Assembly: GCA_040377825.1 (NCBI GenBank)
Contig: JBEINZ010000019.1
Coordinates: 1 to 22,909, forward strand
DNA: 22,909 nucleotides
Origin: JBEINZ01 sp040377825
GTDB lineage: Bacteria; Pseudomonadota; Alphaproteobacteria; Rhizobiales; Ancalomicrobiaceae
Direction: 5' to 3'
In this document: positions 1 through 7,917 of the stretch, in pieces
Layout: every line of letters starts with the position of its first letter
Position numbering within the stretch: position 1 is the first letter of the stretch
Translations under genes and position numbers: made by a program
Notes under the pieces: generated by a model
Databases searched by the model: none
What the model saw: the letters and a program-made list of their open reading frames with translations, nothing else
Told to the model about the DNA's origin: nothing

Positions 1-355
1 GATGAGCTCGATCGACGACATAGCTAACCGAGTTGACGATACGATTCGACCTGTCGTTAAGCCTAATCGGGCGTCGAATCTCACGATAGGCCGCTGTTAC
101 CAATTCACGCTTGCGCAAATAGTCGAGAACGATGTCTTCCTCGCCTTCGGCGACGCGTAGGGCCAGCCCGCGGCAAGAACCGCCGCGATCGAGTCCCAGA
201 ACAAGCCCCGGCCGTTCCGGCGTTCCACGATGGACATGGGAATAGACGCATAGCGAACGGTGCCATCCCATGAGCGAAGCCGGTTGAATCTCCACCGGTT
301 GGAAACCAGGATTCCACATGAGGGATCCGTAACCAAAGACCCAAAGCGCACTCAA
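1..355 (-). CDS. Gamma-glutamylcyclotransferase (ChaC-like), partial, TTG start
   Basis: The reverse strand reads from a TTG at 355 through the left window edge without a stop, giving about 118 residues of the N-terminal part. It begins MSALWVFGYGSLMWNPGF (initiator Met from TTG), the glycine-rich YGSLMW substrate loop typical of ChaC/GGCT-like enzymes. It continues with the expected beta-barrel segments and a YLRKRE segment whose Glu is the likely catalytic acid. A GGAGG (complement at 361-365) lies five bases before the TTG, and the only upstream in-frame region is closed by a TGA about 10 codons earlier, so this start is well supported. ChaC enzymes cleave glutathione or other gamma-glutamyl peptides to 5-oxoproline in the cytosol. 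The gene is divergent from the DUF2125 gene. The C-terminus is outside the window, so integrity cannot be judged. Confidence 0.85.
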   Translation of the reverse strand, partial: MSALWVFGYGSLMWNPGFQPVEIQPASLMGWHRSLCVYSHVHRGTPERPGLVLGLDRGGSCRGLALRVAEGEEDIVLDYLRKRELVTAAYREIRRPIRLNDRSNRIVNSVSYVVDRAH

Positions 356-548
356 TGGACCCTCCAAATGCTCTCACCGCCTCGCGCACGGGCGATGTAT
401 AGCCGCTCTTCGAAGACCGTGCGACCAACTGAGCTGTTTTAGGCCCGAACCAACGCCACGCTGCTTGCTCTTGCCCGCGAATTGTCCCAATCGAGGGGGA
501 AAGAAAAGCTAAGGCCGACTGCTGGCCGCGATTGGCAAGGCGGAGTTC

Positions 549-1586
549 ATGAATCCGGAAGCTTCGGGCAAATCAATGGGCCGGCGCGACGTTCGGCTTT
601 GGCTTTGGTTTGGCCTCATTGCGCTGGTTGTCGGCGGATGGACCGTAGCTTGGTTCGTCATCAGATCCGCAGCCACGGAAAGAATCGAACTGGAACTCAC
701 CCGTCTGACAACCCAAGGCTTCAAGATCGAATGTGCGAATCGATCCATCGTCGGATATCCGTTCCGGATTGAAATTCATTGTGCGAACTTGGCAATCAAC
801 GAAAAAACGAGCGGCGCGACGGTGCGGTTTTCACGGGCTCGTGCTGTCGGACTCATCTACCAGCCCTCATTGGTTATCCTCGAATTCGATGGACCGGCGA
901 CTGCATTGCTGCCGGATGGATCTCAGATTGCGACCAATTGGAAGCTTTTACATTCAAGCATTCGGCATAAAGATGGCGAGATCGTCCAGGTATCCATGGC
1001 GGGAGACGCGCTGGACATGATAGTTTCGCGGCCCGGCCTGCCGGTCAATCGGGTGAAGGCCGGTACCATGGAAGTGCATTTGCGCCCTGACCTCGCCGAA
1101 CGCGGCCTTGACGCGGCCCTTTCAATCCGTGCCGGTTCAATGGAGATCGATGGACGCCCGATAGGACCTGACAATCTGGACCTCGAACTCGATACCACCT
1201 TGGCGCGCCTTCCGTCCAACACCCAGGCGCCGGGCTTTCTTGCATCGTGGGCTGCAAATGACGGCCGGCTTGACTTGAAGAACGTTCGCGCGTCGACCGC
1301 GAATACGGCTGTTCAAGGACGAGGTGCCATTGGTATTGAGCCGGATGGACTGTTGAACGGTGTCTTGAAGCTGACGGCGACGGGACTTGAGGCGTTGGCC
1401 GCGGATCCGCAAGCAACGCGTCGGACCCCAGGTCTCGGCGTCCTTGCGAGCGGCTTCCTCCTCTTCGGCAAGCCGGACGCTGAAGGCTCAAAATCCGGCC
1501 GAACACTCGACGTCTCCGTCGAACGAGGCCGCATGAAACTCGGAGCTATGACGATCGGTACGCTTCCACCGATTTTTGGACGCTAG
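549..1586 (+). CDS. DUF2125 family membrane-anchored protein
   Basis: A 345-residue protein with a basic N-terminus (MGRRDVR) and one hydrophobic segment at about residues 17-39, then a long hydrophilic beta-rich part. This fits a single N-terminal membrane anchor with the bulk in the periplasm. The pattern 'GYPFRIEI' after an amphipathic stretch ending in 'TTQGF', and a C-terminal 'GPxxLGxLPPIFGR'-like end (here TIGTLPPIFGR), are what I associate with DUF2125, an alphaproteobacterial family of unknown function with resemblance to AsmA/lipid-transfer-type envelope proteins. An SD-like GGCGGAG precedes the ATG by four bases. A divergent gamma-glutamylcyclotransferase neighbour is, as I recall, a common arrangement in Rhizobiales. 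Role unknown; an envelope function is inference from topology only. Confidence 0.8.
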   Translation: MNPEASGKSMGRRDVRLWLWFGLIALVVGGWTVAWFVIRSAATERIELELTRLTTQGFKIECANRSIVGYPFRIEIHCANLAINEKTSGATVRFSRARAVGLIYQPSLVILEFDGPATALLPDGSQIATNWKLLHSSIRHKDGEIVQVSMAGDALDMIVSRPGLPVNRVKAGTMEVHLRPDLAERGLDAALSIRAGSMEIDGRPIGPDNLDLELDTTLARLPSNTQAPGFLASWAANDGRLDLKNVRASTANTAVQGRGAIGIEPDGLLNGVLKLTATGLEALAADPQATRRTPGLGVLASGFLLFGKPDAEGSKSGRTLDVSVERGRMKLGAMTIGTLPPIFGR

Positions 1587-1592
1587 CATACC

Positions 1593-1608
1593 CGATGCAT
1601 AGGCATCG
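1593..1608. terminator. Short perfect hairpin between convergent genes
   Basis: CGATGC-ATAG-GCATCG is a perfect six-base stem with a four-base loop in the 28-base gap between the DUF2125 stop and the otsB stop. There is no T tract on either side, so terminator function is only suggested by its position between convergent genes. Confidence 0.3.
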
Positions 1609-1614
1609 CCACAT

Positions 1615-2403
1615 TTATGCCGCTGCCGAACACATGTGACCGTTCCCCTGTGACCACACATAGGCCAACCAGCGCCGCAAATGCTCTGGAGATTGAAGTC
1701 GGCGCGTGGCCAGTGAGCGGCGTGATGATTTTGCGTCGGCGATGAAGATCCCAAGCCCGCCACGTCTCGCGACCTCGGCAAAGGCGTCTTCGTCGGTTAC
1801 GTCATCGCCGACAAAGACCGGCCAGCGCGCGCGAAAAGGCGCCTCACGAAGGAATTCCAAAACCGCCGTTGCTTTCGTGGCGGAGCGCGGTGCGACCTCT
1901 ATCACGGCCTTGCCATGTATGATCCGCCAACGGTCCGCGTTCGGCTCGACAACGGTCGAAATCATTCTAAACAGCATCCCCTCGGCCGCCGGTACCGATC
2001 GGTAATGAACGGCCGCCGCATGGCCCTTGTCTTCAACGAATAAGTCTCCGAAACGCGAGGAAACGGCGGAAATCGCCGGCTGTATCGCCGCCAGGATCTC
2101 CCTCGCCTCGTAAGGATTTTCGCGTACAACGCCGGCGATGCGGAGCAATGCGCCATGGCTTGCCGCGCAATCGAAGCGATTCTTGCCGAACAACCGATCA
2201 ATCGATGCCAGCGATCTGCCGCTGACCAGAGCCAGCGCGCCGCCGCATTGTAGTTTAAGTCGATCGAGTAAATCAGGAAGCAAGTTGGGTACCAAAACGG
2301 CGTCTGGATGATCGGCGATATCGAGCAAGGTGCCGTCGATATCTAGGAATAGCGCGGCTCTCGTTGTCCAATGAGCGTTCGCCATCGCTATGATCCGGTC
2401 CAT
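1615..2403 (-). CDS. otsB: Trehalose-6-phosphate phosphatase
   Basis: A 262-residue HAD-superfamily phosphatase that removes phosphate from trehalose 6-phosphate to give trehalose, the second step of the OtsA/OtsB pathway. The HAD motif I 'DIDGTLLD' starts at residue 21 (nucleophile Asp21, general acid Asp23). The motif II-like 'LVSGRSL' follows, and motif IV 'GDDVTDED' lies at 199-206; the cap segment lies between. Length fits OtsB. The ATG at 2403 was chosen because GAGGAG sits seven bases upstream; the frame is open further upstream, but those residues lie inside otsA. The start therefore overlaps the end of otsA by 16 bases, which implies co-transcription and probably coupled translation. 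Confidence 0.93.
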   Translation of the reverse strand: MDRIIAMANAHWTTRAALFLDIDGTLLDIADHPDAVLVPNLLPDLLDRLKLQCGGALALVSGRSLASIDRLFGKNRFDCAASHGALLRIAGVVRENPYEAREILAAIQPAISAVSSRFGDLFVEDKGHAAAVHYRSVPAAEGMLFRMISTVVEPNADRWRIIHGKAVIEVAPRSATKATAVLEFLREAPFRARWPVFVGDDVTDEDAFAEVARRGGLGIFIADAKSSRRSLATRRLQSPEHLRRWLAYVWSQGNGHMCSAAA

Positions 2404-4070
2404 GCGCGGTACTCCTCGCGGCGCCGAATGCGCGCGGCTTCCTGAAGCAGGGTCCCGGCCCAACGGTACACATTGTCGCGACGCACGCGCGCTCTCATCG
2501 GGCGCAAGCGAGACTGTTGTTCTTTCGCCGGCATCAATAAAGCGTCATTCAGGACTTGCGCGAAGTTGCCGATGTCGAATGGGTTAACGATGAGCGCTTC
2601 CGCGAGTTCGCGCGCGGCGCCCGCAAAGCATGACAGGACCAGAACGCCCCGCTCATCGTCCCGCGCCGCAATGAACTCTTTTGCCACGAGGTTCATGCCA
2701 TCGTGGAGACTTGTCACGATCGCGACGTCCGCAGCGCGATGCAACAGCATCATGTCGTCGGCATCATGGTGTTCAGCAAGGATCGTGATGGGCTTGGGGA
2801 GGCGCGCAACGCCAAAGCGTGCGTTAATCCTATCTGCCAACGACCGCACTTCATCTCGTAGCCCGCGATATTCCGCAAGATGCGAGCGTGATGGAGCGGC
2901 CACCTGGATCAGGGCGAACCGGCCGATCCGGTTCGGATGCTGCTCGAGTAGCAATTCGATCGCGCGCAGACGCTCTGGTATGCCCTTTGTGTAGTCGAGC
3001 CGCTCGATGCCTACCGCAATCTTGACGTCGATTGGCAGTCCGTGGGCCGTGATCAGGCGTTGACGACATTCTGCGGGTGACGGTGTTGCATCCAACGCTT
3101 TCTGAGGCCAAGCAATCGAGATCGGAAACGCCCCGACTTTAGTCGAATCCTCAGCGGATGAATGAGCGGTAGCGCCGCGCCGCTCAGTGCCAGGGAAAAA
3201 TCTTGCGATCGCCTCATTGAAGTTCGAGCAATGAGACGGTGTATGAAATCCGACGATTGAAGATCCAAGCAAGCCGTCGAGGATCTCTTGGGCCCACGGA
3301 CAAATCGCCAACATATCCGCGCTTGGCCAAGGGATATGCCAGAACGTAACAATCGTCGCGGCTGGCAGTTTCTGGCGGAGCAGCCGGGGAAGCAGGGCGA
3401 AGTGATAGTCCTGCACAAATATGACTGGGTTCGTACTCTTAGCTTCGCTTGCCACGACATCGGCGAAGCGACGATTGACCGCATTATAGCGATCCCAATC
3501 TGCTTGCCGGAAGGTCGGTTGGACAAACGCAAGATGGCATAGGGGCCAAAGCGCCTCGTTGGAGAAGCCATCATAAAATCCAGCGACGTCATCCTCGCTG
3601 AGCCAAACACGGCGAAGCGTATAGCTTGGATCCTCTGGGGGAACGGAAACATGATCCAAGGCGTCGATCACGTCCCGGTCAGCGCTTCCGCTTCCATGCG
3701 CGATCCAGACGCCGCCCGTTGCGCGGAGAATTGGCTCCAGCGCGCTGACCAGCCCACTTGCTGGGCGCCGAACCACAATATCCTCACCTTGATGCTCGTG
3801 AACATAAGGTTCGCGATTTGAGACAACGATAAATTCCGCTCCTGACAGTTCTCGGCGAACCGTGGCGCGCAGAGTATCGGCTGACCACTCAGAAGGAAAA
3901 GTCGGTTGCGTGTAAGCCTCGTCGCTCCCATCATCTGTCCATAGACGTAATCGCCGTTCATCACCTTTAGCGTCCACCAGGGCTTCTGCTGACAGCGATT
4001 TGGTGCTGTTTTGCGTGGCTCGAATGAAGGACTTGGCGGGTGACTGCCCAAATCTGCGTTCAATGTTCAA
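2388..4070 (-). CDS. otsA: Trehalose-6-phosphate synthase, GT20 family (OtsA-type, divergent subfamily)
   Basis: A GT20 glycosyltransferase, expected to transfer glucose from a nucleotide sugar to glucose 6-phosphate. Core motifs: 'VVSNREPYVH' near residue 82, 'RPASGLVSALEP', 'VWIAHGSGSADRD', 'VQDYHFALLPRLLR', 'FWHIPWP', 'ERLDYTKGI' near 354 (Arg and Lys for donor phosphates) and 'SLHDGMNLVAKEF' near 453. SNREPY with SGLVSALEP differs from E. coli OtsA (SNRI, GGL) and belongs to a separate subfamily. At 560 residues it is longer than E. coli OtsA (about 474) because of about 80 low-complexity N-terminal residues. Some relatives I recall carry a membrane sensor-like N-terminus there; none is seen here. 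The TTG start at 4070 is uncertain: SD is weak, and a GTG at residue 32 is possible. otsB follows with overlap. A related product such as glucosylglycerol phosphate cannot be excluded. Confidence 0.85.
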   Translation of the reverse strand: MNIERRFGQSPAKSFIRATQNSTKSLSAEALVDAKGDERRLRLWTDDGSDEAYTQPTFPSEWSADTLRATVRRELSGAEFIVVSNREPYVHEHQGEDIVVRRPASGLVSALEPILRATGGVWIAHGSGSADRDVIDALDHVSVPPEDPSYTLRRVWLSEDDVAGFYDGFSNEALWPLCHLAFVQPTFRQADWDRYNAVNRRFADVVASEAKSTNPVIFVQDYHFALLPRLLRQKLPAATIVTFWHIPWPSADMLAICPWAQEILDGLLGSSIVGFHTPSHCSNFNEAIARFFPGTERRGATAHSSAEDSTKVGAFPISIAWPQKALDATPSPAECRQRLITAHGLPIDVKIAVGIERLDYTKGIPERLRAIELLLEQHPNRIGRFALIQVAAPSRSHLAEYRGLRDEVRSLADRINARFGVARLPKPITILAEHHDADDMMLLHRAADVAIVTSLHDGMNLVAKEFIAARDDERGVLVLSCFAGAARELAEALIVNPFDIGNFAQVLNDALLMPAKEQQSRLRPMRARVRRDNVYRWAGTLLQEAARIRRREEYRAWTGS

Positions 4071-4300
4071 GGTCTGTACACCTCACAAAGACGCATCGAC
4101 CATGCTTTTCGAGCGTCGCGTTCCCCGGCGATCGTGACTGCAAACCGCGTGGCAGGGTCCGCCAACACAGATTGGATCACCACTTTCACCGGCTTCGGAT
4201 CGGGCGATCCAACGTTGAAGCACCGTCTCCGTACGTAACAACGCGCGGTTACGCCGTGAGTTCCTGCGTGTAAGGCGGGGCATCGTGACAGCCGCGCCAC
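4067..4300 (-). CDS. Doubtful small ORF in lon-otsA spacer
   Basis: The 251-base gap between lon and otsA is largely covered by an open frame of 77 codons starting with GTG. Its stop overlaps the proposed otsA TTG as TTGA (4067-4070), a geometry typical of coupled genes. The second half (VGSPDPKPVKVVIQSVLADP and on) has mostly G/C third positions and looks protein-like. The first half is rich in Arg/Cys and looks non-coding. I recognise no family and see no good ribosome site. It may be a real leader gene, a remnant of a longer otsA N-terminus, or chance. Confidence 0.2.
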   Translation of the reverse strand: MARLSRCPALHAGTHGVTARCYVRRRCFNVGSPDPKPVKVVIQSVLADPATRFAVTIAGERDARKAWSMRLCEVYRP

Positions 4301-4321
4301 ATATGGTTCGCCGGCGGAGGA

Positions 4322-6835
4322 TCAGTGGCCGGTGGCCGGTCCAATTGGTAACGGCAAGGCTGTTTGGAAGGGCTCGCGGCGCGATGGCATCGCCTCCTGG
4401 GCGAAAGATCCATCACCGCTGATCGTTGCCCCACCTTCGAGCGCGGCGTCGAGCGCCTCATCGGCGCGCTCAACCCAGACAAAACGAAGGAGTTTGCGCG
4501 CGCTAGCAGGAATTTCCTCGAAATCCTTGCGATTTCGCTCGGGCAGTATGATCCGGCTGATGCCGGATCTCGCCGCGGCTATGACTTTCTCCTTGATTCC
4601 ACCAACCGGCAGGACCAACCCGCGCAAGCTGATTTCGCCGGTCATGGCCGTGTCTTTCCGGACCTTGCGGCCGATCAAGAGCGACGCAAGCGACGTGAAC
4701 ATCGCGATACCGGCGCTTGGCCCGTCCTTCGGTGTCGCGCCGGCGGGGACGTGGATATGGATGTCGCTCCGTTCGAAAAGTCCTGTATCGATGCCGAGCG
4801 AGGCGGCGCGGTTCTTGACCAGTGATAGCGCAGCCTGTGCGCTTTCTCGCATCACCTCACCTAGTTGACCGGTCAGGATAAGATTTCCCTTGCCGGGCGT
4901 GCGGGTCGCCTCGATGAACAGGATTTCGCCGCCGACCGCCGTCCAAGCCAGACCGGTCGCGACGCCGGGTACGCTCGTGCGGAGCGCCACTTCGTTCTCA
5001 TACTGGCGAGGGCCGAGAATGCCAGCGAGGTCCGAAGGTCCGATTTTCACCTGTGTGACCGTTCCCTCGGCAATGCGTACCGCGGCATTTCGCATGACTT
5101 TGCCGATTTCCCGCTCCAGGCCGCGCACACCGGCCTCGCCTGTATAACCGCGGATGATGCGTCCGATCGCTTCATCGTCAATGGCGAATTGATCCGCGCC
5201 GAGCCCGTTCGCGTTGCGTTGGCGCTCCAGGAGATAGCGACGTGCTATCTCCAGTTTCTCCTCTTCCGTATATCCCGGCAGCGAAATTGTCTCCATTCGG
5301 TCGCGCAAGGCACTCGGGATGGAGTCGAGCATGTTGGCTGTGGTTATAAAAACCACGCGCGACAGATCGAACGGTAGCCCAAGATAATTGTCACGGAACG
5401 TATTGTTCTGCTCGGGATCGAGCACCTCCAAAAGTGCCGAGGACGGGTCGCCTTGGATCCCACTACTGACTTTATCGATTTCATCGAGCATCAAAACGCA
5501 GTTTCGCGAGCCCGCTTTCATGATCGCTTGAAGGATATTGCCGGGTAACGCGCCCACATAGGTGCGCCGATGCCCGCGTATCTCAGCCTCGTCATGCACC
5601 CCGCCGAGGCTTACCCGCGCGAATGGACGGCCCATGGCCCGCGCAATGGATTGACCGAGCGATGTCTTGCCGACGCCCGGGGGACCAACGAAACAGAGGA
5701 TCGGAGCCTTGCCCTGAGGCGCGAGCTTCAAAACGGATAGAAACTCAATGATCCGGCTTTTAACTTTCTCGAGTCCAAAATGGTCCATCTCAAGGATTAG
5801 CCGCGCACCGGCTATATTGATCGGCTTATCTTCGGGCAAGTGCCAAGGTAGTTCGACCAACCAATCAAGATAAGTCCGCACCATTCCAGCCTCGGTAGCC
5901 CCCTCGGGCATCCGTTCGTAGCGCTTAAGCTCTTTTTGCGCCTGCTGCTCGGCTTCCAAAGGCATTTTGGCTGCTATGATAGACGCGCGCAGCTCAACGA
6001 CTTCGGCGCTGCGGCCGTCTACTTCTCCCAGTTGTCGCTGGATTGCCGCCATCTGCTCACGCAGCACAACCTCCCGCTGGCGAACATCGAGGGCGGCTTT
6101 GGTCTGTCGGCCGATCTCTTGGGAGAGCCGCAGCACCTCGATCCGCTCTCCGAGCAAACGCGACGTTTTCTCCAGGCGCGGAATCAGATCGATTGTCTCG
6201 AGAATGTCTTGCTTGTCGTTGGCGGGCGCATCCAGATATGCCGTTGCAAGATCGGCTAGCGGCCCCGGTGAAGTCGCCGCGCGGATAGCTCCAATTAGGT
6301 CCTCAGGAGCCTGAGGCAACAATTGAAACGCTTCCACGGCCTGTATTCGTAGGTTCATCATACGCGCTTCGATCTCTGGGCTGCTGATTTCCTGCTCCTC
6401 GATCGACGCTGCGTGGGCAACGAGGTACGGATGGCCGGGAATAAAGTCCCGAACGCGGAAGCGACGCAAAGCTTGGCAAACCATAAGATGCGTGCCGTCT
6501 GGAGCGGTGACGTAACGCAAGATGTTGGCGACGGTACCGACGAGGTGCAGGTCGCCAGGTCCTGGCTCCGAGACCTCAGCGTCGCGTTGCATGAGGATGC
6601 CGATTTGCCGCTGCTCGCGCACGGCTTGCTGGGCGGCGGCAATCGATGCCGGACGCCCGATCGTTATCGGCGCGACCACCCCGGGAAAAAAGACCATGTC
6701 GCGGACGGGAATGATGATCAGAGCATCCGGTGGGAACGGCGCCGGCGTTAAACCACTCGAAGGGGTCTTATGAGCATCGTCTTCGGCCGGCGTATGCGTA
6801 TTATTCGCCGAAGATTCGTTGATGTTGTCGATCAT
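4322..6835 (-). CDS. lon: ATP-dependent Lon protease
   Basis: A complete 837-residue LonA-type AAA+ serine protease that degrades misfolded and regulatory proteins in the cytosol. Order: N-terminal substrate domain beginning around 'LIIIPVRDMVFFPGVV' (residue 39 on), coiled-coil linker ('QMAAIQRQLGEVDG'), Walker A 'GPPGVGKTS' near 382, Walker B 'VLMLDEIDK', and sensor and C-terminal AAA regions. The protease domain has the catalytic Ser in 'KDGPSAG' (about 707) and Lys in 'GGIKEK' (about 750). An AAGGA nine bases before the ATG supports the start. The first 35 residues are a polar Asn/Thr-rich tail and the last 30 are a non-conserved extension. The housekeeping lon of alphaproteobacteria normally sits by clpX and hup; location in a heat-shock/stress block suggests a second, stress-dedicated copy (inference). 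Confidence 0.96.
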   Translation of the reverse strand: MIDNINESSANNTHTPAEDDAHKTPSSGLTPAPFPPDALIIIPVRDMVFFPGVVAPITIGRPASIAAAQQAVREQRQIGILMQRDAEVSEPGPGDLHLVGTVANILRYVTAPDGTHLMVCQALRRFRVRDFIPGHPYLVAHAASIEEQEISSPEIEARMMNLRIQAVEAFQLLPQAPEDLIGAIRAATSPGPLADLATAYLDAPANDKQDILETIDLIPRLEKTSRLLGERIEVLRLSQEIGRQTKAALDVRQREVVLREQMAAIQRQLGEVDGRSAEVVELRASIIAAKMPLEAEQQAQKELKRYERMPEGATEAGMVRTYLDWLVELPWHLPEDKPINIAGARLILEMDHFGLEKVKSRIIEFLSVLKLAPQGKAPILCFVGPPGVGKTSLGQSIARAMGRPFARVSLGGVHDEAEIRGHRRTYVGALPGNILQAIMKAGSRNCVLMLDEIDKVSSGIQGDPSSALLEVLDPEQNNTFRDNYLGLPFDLSRVVFITTANMLDSIPSALRDRMETISLPGYTEEEKLEIARRYLLERQRNANGLGADQFAIDDEAIGRIIRGYTGEAGVRGLEREIGKVMRNAAVRIAEGTVTQVKIGPSDLAGILGPRQYENEVALRTSVPGVATGLAWTAVGGEILFIEATRTPGKGNLILTGQLGEVMRESAQAALSLVKNRAASLGIDTGLFERSDIHIHVPAGATPKDGPSAGIAMFTSLASLLIGRKVRKDTAMTGEISLRGLVLPVGGIKEKVIAAARSGISRIILPERNRKDFEEIPASARKLLRFVWVERADEALDAALEGGATISGDGSFAQEAMPSRREPFQTALPLPIGPATGH

Positions 6836-6911
6836 GTTCGCAATCCTTCACGGCGCTTTAGGTCTGATCATCGGAGGCCGATTGGAAATGCCCTAGCGAA
6901 CCATGGGTCGG

Positions 6912-7370
6912 TTATCGCTTTGAACCTTCCGATCTATTCAGCCCCTCGGCGGTCTTTCGAAGGCTGAATACGATGCAGCCGTTCGCGGCATGGCGGCGGA
7001 CCGTGTCATAATGCCCTGCCGGAAGTTCGATACGCCGCTCAAATCGACCATGCGCTAGTTCCAAGCGATGGATGACCGCGACGCGTAATTCTTGGGGAAG
7101 CAGGCGTCGTCCACTTACCAACAGCGAACCTTCGTCAATCGCCACGTCAACCTCATCTGGATCAACGCCGGGAAGCGCGAAGAATATCAAAACGTCGCTC
7201 TGCGTTTCGAGGATGTCCACGGGCGGTTCCCAATGCGGCTTGTGCCGATCATGTGACTTTGTCGGCAGTTCGCTGGGCATTTCAGGACCAGCCGATCGCC
7301 GATGCATCCGCTCTGCCCGTGCCAGCGTCCTCATGGCATCCGTAAACATCCAGTCGGACCCCTCACGCAT
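6912..7370 (-). CDS. Small heat shock protein, Hsp20/alpha-crystallin family
   Basis: A 152-residue ATP-independent holdase chaperone that binds unfolding proteins in the cytosol. The alpha-crystallin domain runs from about residue 46 ('WEPPVDILETQSDVLIFFAL') to about 138. It contains 'PGVDPDEVDVAIDEGSLLVSG', the 'GRFERRIELPAG' segment and the end strand 'NGCIVFSLRK', in place of the usual G-x-L motif. The N-terminal arm of 45 residues is Arg/His/Met-rich, and a short charged tail follows. The gene lies 25 bases after the USP-like gene and 76 bases before lon, on the same strand, so co-expression with Lon as a hold-or-degrade pair is plausible. No clear heat-shock sigma promoter is visible directly upstream. 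The ATG at 7370 has only a loose purine-rich stretch before it; the ATG seven codons in is an alternative. Confidence 0.9.
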   Translation of the reverse strand: MREGSDWMFTDAMRTLARAERMHRRSAGPEMPSELPTKSHDRHKPHWEPPVDILETQSDVLIFFALPGVDPDEVDVAIDEGSLLVSGRRLLPQELRVAVIHRLELAHGRFERRIELPAGHYDTVRRHAANGCIVFSLRKTAEGLNRSEGSKR

Positions 7371-7395
7371 CGGTCGCTCTTTCCCCAGTCATGGC

Positions 7396-7845
7396 CTAAA
7401 GTGGAAATGCGGTGATTAGCCGCCTCAAATTCACGCTATCGTACCTTGAAGACGGTCGCATGCGCAGTTGAAGCAAGGTTTGCGTTATGCTTCCAAGCGA
7501 CTCGGCACGAACCTGCCCATGGAAATGGGTACCCGGTACGAGTGCGTCGGCACTATTGTCCTCGCAGAAAGCAACGAACGTGCGGGCAGGATCGCCGTGT
7601 GCCAGTATCGCGTGCACATTTTTCACGCCAGCTTCACGTGCCACCGTCTCTGCGGCGATCAAGAGCCACTCGCCGATAAGATTGCGCGCGAGCGCGGCGG
7701 TCTCGCCGTCGCGCCCAAGCAGGGCCTCGATGGAGCGTTCGCCAAAGGCTGGATCCCGTGCGGCCAGACGACTGACGAACTCGCCGACAAATTCACTCTC
7801 CACCAATGGCCGCTGGAGCAATTCCTTGTCGATCGGATTCTTCAA
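7396..7845 (-). pseudogene. Universal-stress-protein-like gene, probably frameshifted
   Basis: The open frame from TTG 7845 gives 149 residues. Only residues from about 50 on resemble a UspA fold: 'ETVAREAGVKNVHAILAHGD', then 'NSADALVPGTHFHG' and 'ESLGSITQ'. After 'GSITQ' the frame runs into Arg-rich sequence. A change of frame at about 7477-7480 restores 'LASTAHATVFKVR' followed by TAG (7436-7438), exactly the final helix and beta strand expected after the GS-x-T/S motif. The N-terminal beta strand with the nucleotide-binding Asp/Gly-Ser segment is not visible, and the upstream frame is open only back to the stop of the BON gene, so the start is also suspect. I read it as a damaged USP gene; a sequencing error of one base is the alternative for the C-terminus. 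It lies between the BON gene and hsp20 on the same strand. Confidence 0.6.
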
Positions 7846-7917
7846 GCCGACCGGAAAATGCTCTAGCCGGCGCGACGGCTCGGTTTGTAAGGAGACAACG
7901 CGCCTCGGCTCGATTTG

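Noticed and set aside
97..428. Two overlapping minus-strand open frames of 84 and 107 codons
   Set aside because: They are out-of-frame shadows of the ChaC-like gene, whose frame shows the YGSLMW motif and a good ribosome site.
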